Shown: positions 1 to 11,394 of the stretch, in pieces
Layout of the letters: every line of letters begins with the position of its first letter
Numbering within the stretch: the stretch's first letter is position 1
Program-made: the position numbers and the translations under genes
The notes under the pieces: generated by a model
The model's input: only the letters and a program-made list of their open reading frames with translations
Told to the model about the DNA's origin: nothing
Databases searched by the model: none
Assembly (NCBI GenBank): GCA_003281685.1
Contig: QCBH01000001.1
Span: 1-64,000, forward strand
DNA from: Prochlorococcus sp. AG-347-E23
GTDB taxonomy: Bacteria; Cyanobacteriota; Cyanobacteriia; PCC-6307; Cyanobiaceae
DNA: 64,000 nucleotides
Direction of reading: 5' to 3'

Positions 1-1
1 A

Positions 2-958
2 AGTAGATTTCCAATAAATATAAAGTTTGTAGGCAAAATTGAAAAAGTTAAAGATGCAGCAGAAAAAACTGGTATAGCAGAATTATTAGAAAGTGAAATT
101 GATAATAATCGTCTTGAATTAATTGATAGTGGAGATCCTATCGGGATGAATGAAGAAGCTACTGCAGTTAGAAAAAGGAAAAATGCAAGTATAAATGTTG
201 CCATGGATTTAGTGAGAAATAATAAAGCTGAAGCTGTCTACTCAGCCGGTAATTCAGGAGCCATGATGGCTTCTGCCATATTTAGAATTGGAAGATTGAA
301 AGGGATTGATAGACCAGCTATAGGAGCATTATTTCCAACGAGGGATCAAACTCGCCCGGTCTTAGTTTTGGATGTTGGTGCAAATACTGATTGTAAGCCA
401 TCTTATCTGCATCAATTTGCTCTTCTAGGTAACATTTATGCAAAAGATGTCTTACAAGTAAAGAATCCAAGAATTGGTCTTTTAAATATTGGAGAAGAAG
501 AATGCAAAGGTAATGATTTATCCCTAAAAACATTTGAATTATTATCTTCTGAAAAAAGTTTTGATTTTGGAGGTAATTGTGAAGGGCGAGATGTATTATC
601 AGGTACTTTCGACGTAGTAGTCTGTGATGGATTTACTGGAAATATTTTATTGAAATTTCTTGAATCTGTGGGAGGAGTTTTATTAGATATTTTGAGATCT
701 GAGCTCCCACGTGGAAGGCGGGGGAAAGTTGGTTCAGCTTTTTTAAAAAGTAATCTACTCAGAATTAAGAAAAGGTTAGATCATGCCGAACATGGAGGAG
801 CTTTATTACTTGGGGTAAATGGAATTTGCGTTATTGGTCATGGAAGTAGCAAATCTTTATCAGTAGTAAGTGCTCTTCGCTTGGCTCACTCAGCAGTGAA
901 TCATGGTGTTATGGACAATTTAAATCAACTCCAAAAGCTTCAAGTTTTAAATTCATAA
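2..958 (+). CDS. plsX: Phosphate acyltransferase PlsX, 5' end cut by window edge
   Basis: ORF frame stays open upstream of the ATG at 146 to the window edge (SRFPINIKFVGKIEKVKDAAEKTG...); PlsX-like motifs AVYSAGNSGAMMA, RPAIGALFPT, VCDGFTGNILLK. Confidence 0.93.
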   Translation, partial: SRFPINIKFVGKIEKVKDAAEKTGIAELLESEIDNNRLELIDSGDPIGMNEEATAVRKRKNASINVAMDLVRNNKAEAVYSAGNSGAMMASAIFRIGRLKGIDRPAIGALFPTRDQTRPVLVLDVGANTDCKPSYLHQFALLGNIYAKDVLQVKNPRIGLLNIGEEECKGNDLSLKTFELLSSEKSFDFGGNCEGRDVLSGTFDVVVCDGFTGNILLKFLESVGGVLLDILRSELPRGRRGKVGSAFLKSNLLRIKKRLDHAEHGGALLLGVNGICVIGHGSSKSLSVVSALRLAHSAVNHGVMDNLNQLQKLQVLNS

Positions 959-1011
959 AACATATTGAGTCAAATTTATGTTTGACTAATATAAGTAACT
1001 AAAAAACTCTT

Positions 1012-2019
1012 TTGGAAGGAAAAAATTTTAATCAGATTGGAGTATCATTCAAGGGGAGTGGAAGTTATGTACCTGATCAAATTCTGACTAATCAAAAAAT
1101 TAGTCAAAAGGTTGACACGAGCAATGAATGGATAAAATCTAGAACTGGCATCTCTGAGAGGAGAATCTCTGGCTTAGGAGATAATGTTACTGAGATGGGC
1201 TATAAGGCAGCTATAACTGCTCTAGAAATGGCTAATTGGGATATTAAATCGATTGATTTGATTGTCTTAGCTACTTCTACTCCGCATGATTTATTTGGAT
1301 CAGCGCCATCCATTCAAGCTAAATTAGGGGCAGCTAATGCTGTGGCTTTCGATTTAACTGCAGCATGTAGTGGTTTCTTATTTGCCTTAATTACAGCCTC
1401 ACAATTTTTAAAAGGGGGTAGTTATAAAAGGGCTATTGTTATAGGAGCTGATCAACTATCAAGCTTTGTTGACTGGAATGACAGAAGAAGTTGTATTCTC
1501 TTTGGAGATGGTGCAGGTGCATTGGCAATTGAAGCCACTAATGAATATGATAATTTAATTGATTTTGATATGAGAACTGACGGGGAAAGGGGTTCTTTTC
1601 TTAATCTCCCATCCAAAAATAATAAGGATTCAATTATTGATAATATTGATTTTTTAAGTGGAGCTTTTTCTCCAATTCAGATGAATGGTCAGGAAGTATA
1701 TAAATTTGCAGTTAGAGAAGTTCCGATAATTCTTGAAAAGTTGTTTAAAAAAATGAATTATACTTCCGATAAAGTTGATTGGCTTGTATTGCATCAAGCT
1801 AATCAAAGGATATTGGATTCTGTTGGAGACAGGTTAAAAATTCCTGGAGAAAAAATTCTTAGCAATTTAGAAAAATATGGTAATACTTCAGCAGCAACAA
1901 TTCCACTAGTGATGGATGAGGCTATTAGAAATAATAGAATTAAACAAAATGATATTATTGCAATAAGTGGTTTTGGTGCCGGGTTAAGTTGGGGTGCAGG
2001 CCTCATTAAATGGGGTTAA
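1012..2019 (+). CDS. fabH: 3-oxoacyl-ACP synthase III
   Basis: KASIII motifs (NEWIKSRTGISERR, AACSGFLFAL, HQANQRILDSV, GFGAGLSWGA); TTG start. Confidence 0.95.
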   Translation: MEGKNFNQIGVSFKGSGSYVPDQILTNQKISQKVDTSNEWIKSRTGISERRISGLGDNVTEMGYKAAITALEMANWDIKSIDLIVLATSTPHDLFGSAPSIQAKLGAANAVAFDLTAACSGFLFALITASQFLKGGSYKRAIVIGADQLSSFVDWNDRRSCILFGDGAGALAIEATNEYDNLIDFDMRTDGERGSFLNLPSKNNKDSIIDNIDFLSGAFSPIQMNGQEVYKFAVREVPIILEKLFKKMNYTSDKVDWLVLHQANQRILDSVGDRLKIPGEKILSNLEKYGNTSAATIPLVMDEAIRNNRIKQNDIIAISGFGAGLSWGAGLIKWG

Positions 2020-2033
2020 AAAAAAGGAGCATT

Positions 2034-2930
2034 ATGACAGTTGCATGGGTATTCCCTGGACAGGGTTCGCAAAAAATTGGAATGGCAAAACAAGTTGAAA
2101 ATTTGCCCAATACAGAAGAGAGGTTTAGTTATGCATCTGAAATATTTGAGAGGAATTTATTTGAAATTTGTGAGTTAAATACTGAACCAACAAATTCTCT
2201 TATTGATTTAAATAACACAAGAAATACACAAATTTGTCTTTTTTTAGTTGAATCAATTTTATTAGATGCATTGAAGGAAAACGGATTAAAACCAACTTAT
2301 GTTGCTGGGCATAGTCTAGGAGAAATTACTGCACTATATTGTGCGGATGTTTTGTCATTCGAAGATTGTGTTTCTCTAATAAAAATAAGGTCTGAATTGA
2401 TGGTAAATGCTGGAAAAGGATCTATGGCAGCAGTAATTGGTTTTGATAGAAATAGACTTGATCTATTAGTACAAAAAATTGATGATATTGTAATTGCTAA
2501 TGATAATAGCTCTTCCCAAGTTGTCTTATCAGGATCTACTGAAGCATTAGATAATTTATCGAGAGAAATTTCTTGTAAAAGATTCTTGAAATTAAATGTT
2601 TCAGGTGCATTTCATTCGCCTTTTATGAATGAACCCTCATCAAAATTTTCTGATTATTTAAAACAGATTAAATTTAACGATCCTTCTTTCCCAGTCATAA
2701 GTAATTATGATCCTTCATTTTGTGATGATCCAGATGAACTTAAAATTAGATTTGAAAATCAAATGTGTAATGGGGTAAGGTGGCGAGAAACTATGGATTT
2801 AATGGCACAAGATAGTGATCTTCATTTTATTGAAATTGGCCCATCAAATGTTCTCAGCGGTTTAGCCAAAAGACATCTAAAAGATGTCAAAATTACTCAA
2901 GTTTCATCTTCTAATCAAATTTCTTTTTAA
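2034..2930 (+). CDS. fabD: Malonyl CoA-ACP transacylase
   Basis: GQGSQ and GHSLGE motifs; canonical start MTVAWVFPGQGSQ at 2034 is preceded by AAGGAG, so preferred over the track start at 2010 that overlaps fabH. Confidence 0.94.
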   Translation: MTVAWVFPGQGSQKIGMAKQVENLPNTEERFSYASEIFERNLFEICELNTEPTNSLIDLNNTRNTQICLFLVESILLDALKENGLKPTYVAGHSLGEITALYCADVLSFEDCVSLIKIRSELMVNAGKGSMAAVIGFDRNRLDLLVQKIDDIVIANDNSSSQVVLSGSTEALDNLSREISCKRFLKLNVSGAFHSPFMNEPSSKFSDYLKQIKFNDPSFPVISNYDPSFCDDPDELKIRFENQMCNGVRWRETMDLMAQDSDLHFIEIGPSNVLSGLAKRHLKDVKITQVSSSNQISF

Positions 2931-2935
2931 TTAGT

Positions 2936-3557
2936 ATGAAAAATGATTTTTTTCAAAAATTAATCTATCAATTAGTTAGCAAACTTTTTGTATTGCCAAT
3001 TTATAAATTTGTATTTAGAGGTCAATTAATGGGTAAAGAAAATATTCCGAAAAAAGATTCTTTTATAATGGTTGCTAATCATGGTTCATTGTTTGACCCT
3101 CCATTTTTGGGACATGCACTTGGACATAATATATCTTTTATGGCTAAGTCAGAGCTATTTAAAATACCTTTACTTGGCTTTGTTATCAAGGCTTGTGGAG
3201 CTTATCCTGTGAAAAGGGGAATTGCTGATAAAAATACCATTAAAACAGCATGTAAAAAATTATCAGATAATAATTCTATTGGAATTTTTATTGATGGTAC
3301 TCGTCAAAAAAATGGGCGAGTTAATAAGCCAAAACAAGGAGCTGCCTTATTAGCATTCAAAAATCAAAAATTATTATTGCCTGTTGCGATAGTTAATTCA
3401 CATAGACTAATAAAGTTTAAATTCTGCATTCCTTTTTTTTCAAAAATAGTTATTAAAGTGGGCAAACCTGTTCAACCCCCCCCCCAATTCATCAAGAAAC
3501 GTTCTTAATTCTGTAACTATGCTCCTTCAAGATAATATTAATAATTTGATTGGATAA
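2936..3557 (+). CDS. plsC: 1-acyl-sn-glycerol-3-phosphate acyltransferase, 3' end frameshifted at a C10 tract
   Basis: NHGSLFDPPFL (HX4D) and DGTRQKNG motifs; ORF as given stops at 3508, but treating the C10 run at 3476-3485 as C9 extends the frame to a stop at 3555-3557. Confidence 0.85.
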
Positions 3558-3561
3558 AAAT

Positions 3562-4215
3562 TTAGTTAATTGGAGAAATAGGGTAAAGTGGCAAAACTTT
3601 TTCCCATGAATTTATATTTGTGTTTAATATATTTTTATTTGCTAAATCTAATAATTCTCTTAAATCTTCTTCATCTTTATAATTAGCCTCAAAACAAAGT
3701 TCTTTACTCTCTAATTCTTTAACAACTCTTGGTGTAACTTTTTCTCGAATTACTAGATCTGCATTATTTTCTTCGTCATGAGAAATCTCATACTTACCTG
3801 CAATAAATCCTTTTCGTTTTAATTTTTTGTAAATCCAGAATGATTGTTTGTTTGTAAAAATATTATTTTTTGATGCAATTCTTTTTGCCATTAATTCAAA
3901 AGAACTAAAGCTATCTAAAGGACAATTTATTTGTTGTGAGATAGTTCTTGCTAAAACTACAATAAGTCTTGAAGCATTAAAATTCGCTGGCCCTATGCTG
4001 ACAGAGATCTTTTTTACTTTTTTTAAATTTTCCTTGGAAATAAATTTGTTCAATTCAACAATTAAGTTGTTACATAAGTCATTATCAAATTGTTTAATAA
4101 ATAATTTTTCAGATTTAATATCATTGCTTTTTCTGTATCCAAAGCAAAAAGAATTATCTGTACTATGTATTACTAATGTAGGGTAGTTCAGTCTTCGCTG
4201 ATTATTAATATTCAT
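3562..4215 (-). CDS. tsaB: TsaB/YeaZ-like tRNA threonylcarbamoyladenosine biosynthesis protein
   Basis: Size and motif SIGPANFNASRLIVVLARTIS resemble the divergent cyanobacterial YeaZ family. Confidence 0.7.
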   Translation of the reverse strand: MNINNQRRLNYPTLVIHSTDNSFCFGYRKSNDIKSEKLFIKQFDNDLCNNLIVELNKFISKENLKKVKKISVSIGPANFNASRLIVVLARTISQQINCPLDSFSSFELMAKRIASKNNIFTNKQSFWIYKKLKRKGFIAGKYEISHDEENNADLVIREKVTPRVVKELESKELCFEANYKDEEDLRELLDLANKNILNTNINSWEKVLPLYPISPIN

Positions 4216-4224
4216 CTATTACCT

Positions 4225-4476
4225 TTAAACAGGCAATTCCATTCCTGGGTTACATTTGGACCATTTACCAAATTCATATGTAAAACTTTCACAAGATTGA
4301 ACATCCCAATCAGTTTTATAATCACAATCATTATCCTTAATTATACTGACGTGAATGAAAGGCTTTTTTGCTTTAAAATCAGGTACATCACAAATATTAT
4401 CAACACCATGATTTTTTTCTACTTCATGATAAGTGATACATCTATCAACCCATTTACAGTTGATGCAAATGCACAT
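4225..4476 (-). CDS. ycf34: Ycf34 family protein (cysteine-containing, possible Fe-S)
   Basis: MCICINCKWVDRCITYHEVE... matches the Ycf34 pattern; start placed at the internal Met (4476), not the track start at 4521, which overlaps the divergent cca. Confidence 0.8.
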   Translation of the reverse strand: MCICINCKWVDRCITYHEVEKNHGVDNICDVPDFKAKKPFIHVSIIKDNDCDYKTDWDVQSCESFTYEFGKWSKCNPGMELPV

Positions 4477-4491
4477 AACTAATACTAAATA

Positions 4492-5712
4492 ATGAAAAGA
4501 AATAACGTTCTCATTGATCATACACTAATTATTGATGAATTAGAGAGAAGTATCAAATTTTATAATTGGAATTCTATTTTATCTTTTTTACCTAAAGATT
4601 CATATTTAGTTGGTGGTTACATAAGAGATATTGTACTGAAAAGAGTAACTGAAAAGGTAGATGTTGATATTGTGGTGCCTTCTAATGCTATTGAAATTGG
4701 GAAAATGATATCAGAAAATATTAAATCTAAATTTATAATCCTAGATAAGGAAAGAGAAGTTGTAAGAATTATTCTTAATCATATCTCGATTGATATTGCT
4801 AATCAGATTTCTTCCACGATCGAGGGCGATCTAAGGAGTAGGGACTTTTCGATAAATTCAATTGCTTTTTTATTTGATAAGAAGCTTTTGTTTGATCCAT
4901 TGAATGGTCTCAAAGATTTACAGTTTTCTCTACTTAAAACTTATTCAGAAACAAACTTGATTAATGATCCATTACGAATTTTAAGATGTTTTAGGTTTGT
5001 TTCAGAATTGAATTTTAAAATCGATCCAAAGTTGGTTGATTTTATAAAAAAAAATAAAGGGAAATTATTTCTTGTTGCTAAAGAGAGGATTAATTATGAA
5101 ATACATAAAATAGTAAATGGGAAAAATGCTCTTGAGGCAGTAATTTTGTTAAAAAAATTTAATATATTTGGATCTGATAATATTTATAAAAATTCTTTTT
5201 TTTTGGATTTACAAAAAATTAACTATACAGTACTTAATAAGAACGAAAGAGATAAATTTTTACCATTATTTTTTATATCCCAAATTTTTGATGAAGTATC
5301 TCTAGAGCATTTTAAATTAAGTAGAGCTGAAATTGCAAAAACTAAGTTATTACGAAAATGGCACTTTTTGTTGGAGAAAAAAAATATCTCAGAATTAACT
5401 GAATCAGATAGATTTGCATTACATAAAGAATTAGAGATTTTTTTCCCATCTTTTATTTTTTATTTACCTCAGCACCTACGATTAGTTTGGCTTCATAGAT
5501 GGCGTGACAAAGATGATAAATTATTTCATCCTTCAAACTTACTTAATGGTGAAGTAATCAAAAAAAATTTGAAAATAAAGGACGGACCCATCCTAGGAGA
5601 TCTTTTAAAGTATCTTTCTAAGGAACTTGCATATAAAAGATTGAATAATTTTGATGAAGCTATTTATAAAGCAAAGCAATGGATTGAACAAAATGCGCCA
5701 AAATGTGATTAA
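4492..5712 (+). CDS. cca: CCA tRNA nucleotidyltransferase / poly(A) polymerase family
   Basis: YLVGGYIRDIVL, DVDIVVPS, GDLRSRDFSINSIAF, DPLRILRCFRF motifs. Confidence 0.88.
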   Translation: MKRNNVLIDHTLIIDELERSIKFYNWNSILSFLPKDSYLVGGYIRDIVLKRVTEKVDVDIVVPSNAIEIGKMISENIKSKFIILDKEREVVRIILNHISIDIANQISSTIEGDLRSRDFSINSIAFLFDKKLLFDPLNGLKDLQFSLLKTYSETNLINDPLRILRCFRFVSELNFKIDPKLVDFIKKNKGKLFLVAKERINYEIHKIVNGKNALEAVILLKKFNIFGSDNIYKNSFFLDLQKINYTVLNKNERDKFLPLFFISQIFDEVSLEHFKLSRAEIAKTKLLRKWHFLLEKKNISELTESDRFALHKELEIFFPSFIFYLPQHLRLVWLHRWRDKDDKLFHPSNLLNGEVIKKNLKIKDGPILGDLLKYLSKELAYKRLNNFDEAIYKAKQWIEQNAPKCD

Positions 5713-5770
5713 ATACACATAGCTTAGTTTTGTTTAGAAGTTCAGACTTCAAAATCATTTTTAAAAATTT

Positions 5771-6190
5771 ATGAGTATTCGCATTTACATTGGCAACTTA
5801 AAACAAGGATTTAATCCAAAAGAATTTGATACACTTTTAAAGTCAATTTCTGATTCGATTAGATTTAAAGCAGTTCTAGATAAGGAAACTAAGGAATGCA
5901 GGGGTTTTGGTTTCGCAACAACTAATAATGAGGATAATGCTAATTTATTAATTCAGAAGTTAAACGGTTTTGAATTTAATGGTTCTAAATTAAGAGTAGA
6001 GCTATCAGAAAAAAAAGATTCTGCTTCAAACAAAAGAAATACTGGAAAATTTAACAAAAATAAGAAGAAAAAAGACTTTAAGAAAATTGTCCACAGTGAT
6101 GCTCCTAACCTAGAGGCTCCTGATCCAAGATGGGCTGGAGAACTATCTAAATTAAAAGAATTGTTGGCTAATCAAAAAACACCTGCTTAG
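5771..6190 (+). CDS. RRM-domain RNA-binding protein (cyanobacterial Rbp type)
   Basis: RNP2 IRIYIGNL and RNP1-like CRGFGFATT motifs; lysine-rich C-terminus. Confidence 0.88.
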   Translation: MSIRIYIGNLKQGFNPKEFDTLLKSISDSIRFKAVLDKETKECRGFGFATTNNEDNANLLIQKLNGFEFNGSKLRVELSEKKDSASNKRNTGKFNKNKKKKDFKKIVHSDAPNLEAPDPRWAGELSKLKELLANQKTPA

Positions 6191-7099
6191 TTATTTAATT
6201 CGAGAAATTAAAAAAGATATTGGAATCTCAAGAGCTTTTACTGAATTTTTTACAAAAGCCCTATTGTTAAAAACATCATAATCTAACCTCTCTATAGAAT
6301 CTAATATTCCTCTATAAAGACGCAAAGAAGTCCATACTGGCCATCTTGCGTCAGAAGATAGCCACTTTATACCATCCTCAGACTTTTGGAACCATTCGCG
6401 AGCCCTTGTTAATTGAAAGTTCATAAGTTCTTTCCACTGTTTGTTTATTTTTCCTTCTAAAAGATCTTCTACAGAATAATTAAATTTTTCAATATCTGCT
6501 AGAGGGAGATAAATTCTTCCTCTGTGTCTGTCTTCTCCTACATCCCTCAATATATTTGTTAATTGATTTGCAATCCCAAGAGCTATAGCTGCTTCAGAGG
6601 GGTCAGGCATATCACTCCATGGGGCTGATGTATAAGCGCTATCAATCCCCATAACATTCTGAGTCATTAAACCAACAGTACCTGCGACTCTATAACAATA
6701 GAGTTTTAATTCATCAAAATCTCTGTATCTAAATTTATTCAGATCCATTCTCTGGCCATCTATCATATCTAAATAGGGTTGAATACTTTGTGGATATTTC
6801 TCGATGGTATCTAATAAAACCGAGTCTAATTCAGATTTAATATTTCCTTTAAATATATTCTTAGTATTTTCTTCCCATTCATCTAAATTGTCTGACAGTT
6901 CATCTTGCGATTTAGTTGAAGCTTCTAAGCTATCCATTATTTCATCTGTTCTCCTACACCAAACATAAATAGCCCAAATAGCTTTTCTTTTTTCTACAGG
7001 TAGCAGAAGCGTACCCAAGTAAAAGGTTTTAGCCCATTGTTGGGTTTCTTTACGGCATATCTCGTATGCTTGATCTAGTTGAGAAATTGAATTTTTCAA
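6191..7099 (-). CDS. crtB: Phytoene synthase
   Basis: WAIYVWCRRTDEIMD, YCYRVAGTVGLM, ANQLTNILRDVGEDRHRGRIYLP motifs. Confidence 0.96.
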   Translation of the reverse strand: MKNSISQLDQAYEICRKETQQWAKTFYLGTLLLPVEKRKAIWAIYVWCRRTDEIMDSLEASTKSQDELSDNLDEWEENTKNIFKGNIKSELDSVLLDTIEKYPQSIQPYLDMIDGQRMDLNKFRYRDFDELKLYCYRVAGTVGLMTQNVMGIDSAYTSAPWSDMPDPSEAAIALGIANQLTNILRDVGEDRHRGRIYLPLADIEKFNYSVEDLLEGKINKQWKELMNFQLTRAREWFQKSEDGIKWLSSDARWPVWTSLRLYRGILDSIERLDYDVFNNRAFVKNSVKALEIPISFLISRIK

Positions 7100-7142
7100 A
7101 AAGTTTTAGATGAATTTTAAAATTACTGGAATGTAAATCTTA

Positions 7143-8582
<1,440 letters not shown>

Positions 8583-8630
8583 TTAAAGTTAGAACATAAT
8601 AGTTTTTTTCGTTGATTATTTCGTAAAATT

Positions 8631-8978
8631 ATGGATAAAGTGCTTTTAAAATCGACTACTAGGCATGTAAGAATTTTTACTGCTGAAGTGGTAGATGAAG
8701 AATTAAAGTTTCATCCCAATAAACTAACTCTGGATTTAGATCCCGATAACGAATTTATTTGGAATCAAGATTCCCTAACCAAAATAAATGAAAAATTCAA
8801 TGAATTAATTAAAGAGAGAGCAGGAAAGGATTTAGATGATTATGAACTTCGAAAAATTGGATCAGAAATCGAAGGTTTAATTAAATTTTTGCTTCAAAAG
8901 GGTCAGCTTAGTTATAACCCTGATTGTAGAGTAATGAATTATTCAATGGGTTTGCCAAAGACAAATGAAGTGCTGTGA
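8631..8978 (+). CDS. ndhM: NAD(P)H-quinone oxidoreductase subunit M
   Basis: 115 aa; [16 protein letters not shown]...[11 protein letters not shown] pattern of NdhM. Confidence 0.9.
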   Translation: MDKVLLKSTTRHVRIFTAEVVDEELKFHPNKLTLDLDPDNEFIWNQDSLTKINEKFNELIKERAGKDLDDYELRKIGSEIEGLIKFLLQKGQLSYNPDCRVMNYSMGLPKTNEVL

Positions 8979-9598
8979 ATAGATCATCCTCAAATAGAAG
9001 GCCAAGAAGAGGCTCAAATGGAAGTTATTATCCTCCAAATCCAAGGGACATTGATCCGTATGGTCAAAGAAGCAATAGATTGCCTGCTTCTTCTGAACAA
9101 AAGATCAACTTGAGTACGGGAACCATTGCCGTACTTGCTGGAGTATTAATTTTAGGAGTTGGTATAGGGAGCGCTATTACCAGTACAACCGATGGCGGGC
9201 AGGGAAATATAGCAAGTCAACAACAATTAGATATGGCTGTTCCAGATCCTGAATTTTGCAGACAATGGGGAGCTAGTGCCTTTGTAATTGATGTTGAAAT
9301 GTATACGACTCTAAATCCATCTACGAGTTTTGTAACGCAACCAGCTCTTCAGCCAGGGTGCGTTATTAGAAGAGAGAATTGGACAGTGTTACAAAAACAG
9401 GGAGCAATTAGTAATGAAGATGTAAGAGAATGTAAGCAAAGGATGAATACTTTTGCTTATATTGGTTCTATAAGAGATAAGCCAATAGTTAAGTGCGTTT
9501 ATCAGACTGATGTAAATGAAAATAAATTCATAATAAAAGGAGATGGACAAGCCGAAGACGGCGGTGTAGGTATTAACAAAGAAGCAATTCAGTTTTGA
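8975..9598 (+). CDS. DUF3172-like single-TM conserved cyanobacterial protein
   Basis: GTG start overlaps ndhM stop (GTGA); one TM segment then [26 protein letters not shown]. Confidence 0.75.
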   Translation: MNRSSSNRRPRRGSNGSYYPPNPRDIDPYGQRSNRLPASSEQKINLSTGTIAVLAGVLILGVGIGSAITSTTDGGQGNIASQQQLDMAVPDPEFCRQWGASAFVIDVEMYTTLNPSTSFVTQPALQPGCVIRRENWTVLQKQGAISNEDVRECKQRMNTFAYIGSIRDKPIVKCVYQTDVNENKFIIKGDGQAEDGGVGINKEAIQF

Positions 9599-9604
9599 TC
9601 GAAA

Positions 9605-10549
9605 TTATATATGCTTCAAAGGGCTCTCTAAACTAGCAAATTGTGGAAGAATGTTTTTCTTGAACACTTCTGATGCTCTTGATGTATATCTTGACGGATT
9701 AGTAATTAATTTAAGTTCTCTTTTAACCTCTAAATCAGCTACGAATGCTTTGTGGATTGTTCCAGCCGATAATTCTCTTTCAATAGAAACAACAGGCAAA
9801 AAGGAAGCTCCTAAACCTGATTGAACTGCATTCTTGATTGCTTCAAGCGAGTTAAGTTCCATTTCAATTTTTAATCTTTGAACATCAAGCCCAGAATCTT
9901 GGAGAAGTTTGTCAACAACTTTTCTTGTTGTAGATTGTGAGTCTAATGTTACAAAATTTAATTTGTATAAGTCTTCTTTTAAAAGCTCTTTTTTGGTCGA
10001 AAGTGGATGTTTAGATGGTATAACTAATGCCAATTCATCGGTGGCATATGGAATTACTTGTAGCAAATTTTCCAAATCTCCAGGTAATTGTCCGCCAATA
10101 ATGGCTAAGTCAATTTGTCCATTTGCGACACTCCAACCAGTTCTTCGCGTACTATGAACTTGAAGTTGAACGGATACATCAGGGTATTTTTGTCTGAATA
10201 GTCCTATCATTCTTGGCATTAAATAGGTACCCGTTGTTTGGCTCGCTCCAATGATAAGAGTTCCACCTTTTAAGCTATTTAAATCTTCAATAGCTTTGCA
10301 AGCTTCGTCGCATTGATTCAAAATTCGTTCACAATATTCAAGTAATACTCTCCCTGCTTCAGTCAATAAAGCCTTCCTACCACCTCTATCGAAAATCGTT
10401 ATTTCAAGTTGTTTTTCTAGATTTTGTATTTGTAAACTCACTGCAGGTTGGGTTACATATAGGACATCTGCAGCTTTTTTAAAACTTCCTTGAGCTGCTA
10501 TAGCTTTTAGTATTCTTAATTGGTCGAGTGTAAATGGTAATTCTGGCAT
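9605..10549 (-). CDS. rbcR: LysR-family regulator RbcR (Ycf30-like)
   Basis: [46 protein letters not shown]; full-length match to cyanobacterial RbcR as recognised by eye. Confidence 0.9.
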   Translation of the reverse strand: MPELPFTLDQLRILKAIAAQGSFKKAADVLYVTQPAVSLQIQNLEKQLEITIFDRGGRKALLTEAGRVLLEYCERILNQCDEACKAIEDLNSLKGGTLIIGASQTTGTYLMPRMIGLFRQKYPDVSVQLQVHSTRRTGWSVANGQIDLAIIGGQLPGDLENLLQVIPYATDELALVIPSKHPLSTKKELLKEDLYKLNFVTLDSQSTTRKVVDKLLQDSGLDVQRLKIEMELNSLEAIKNAVQSGLGASFLPVVSIERELSAGTIHKAFVADLEVKRELKLITNPSRYTSRASEVFKKNILPQFASLESPLKHI

Positions 10550-10577
10550 CTATTATGCCTACAATTTCTTATAATTC

Positions 10578-10595
10578 TAATGCTTAGATGCATTA
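10578..10595. promoter_or_regulatory. Candidate LysR-type operator: TAATGC-N6-GCATTA overlapping TCTAA-TGC-TTAGA
   Basis: Perfect inverted repeats read in the 83-bp divergent rbcR/nnrU spacer. Confidence 0.45.
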
Positions 10596-10632
10596 TTGTT
10601 AAGAACAAAAATTAATTGAATAATTTAAATAT

Positions 10633-11361
10633 ATGGAGACTCATAAAACTTCCTTAATCATCTTACTTTTGATTTTGATTTTTGCTGTAATTCATAGTGG
10701 CGGAGCTGCTTTAAGAATTAAAGCAGAATCTATTATGGGCCCGAGATTATGGCGGTTATGTTTTGTTTTTTTAAGTTTGCCATCTGCAATTATCTTGATT
10801 AGTTATTTTTTGGCTCATAGATATGACGGAATCAGATTATGGAATTTACAGGGCAATAATTTTGTTTTTATTGTCGTTTGGTTCTTAACTGCAATAAGTT
10901 TTTTATTTTTATATCCTGCTACTTACAACTTGCTAGAAATTCCTTCGGTTTTTAAACCTAAAGTACGAATCTATGGAACTGGGATAATGCGTATCACGAG
11001 ACATCCACAAGCATTTGGTCAGATAATTTGGTGTTTTGCTCATACTTTATGGATTGGTACATCATTCACATTAGTAACTTCTATTGGCTTAATTTTGCAT
11101 CATCTTTTTGCAATCTGGCATGGCGACAAGAGATTAGCAATTAGATTTGGAGAAGAATTTGAAAATTTTAAAAAAAATACTTCTATAATCCCCTTCATGG
11201 CAATACTTGAGGGAAGGCAAGAATTTGTGATTAAAGAATTTTTTAGGTTATCTCAATTTGGTATATTAATTGCAATAGGAGTACTTTGGTGGTCTCATAA
11301 ATATATAAATATTGCTGTTAAAACATTTAATTCATCATTTTTGTCTGAATTTTTCAATTGA
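10633..11361 (+). CDS. NnrU family integral membrane protein
   Basis: Multi-TM; MRITRHPQAFGQIIWCFAHTLWIG motif of the NnrU/methyltransferase-like membrane family. Confidence 0.8.
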   Translation: METHKTSLIILLLILIFAVIHSGGAALRIKAESIMGPRLWRLCFVFLSLPSAIILISYFLAHRYDGIRLWNLQGNNFVFIVVWFLTAISFLFLYPATYNLLEIPSVFKPKVRIYGTGIMRITRHPQAFGQIIWCFAHTLWIGTSFTLVTSIGLILHHLFAIWHGDKRLAIRFGEEFENFKKNTSIIPFMAILEGRQEFVIKEFFRLSQFGILIAIGVLWWSHKYINIAVKTFNSSFLSEFFN

Positions 11362-11394
11362 CAGTTTAAAATCAAAATATAAATCCTTTAAAAT

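Noticed and set aside
3848-4186. 112-aa plus-strand ORF inside tsaB
   Set aside because: Fully antisense to a better supported ORF, with no recognisable domain.
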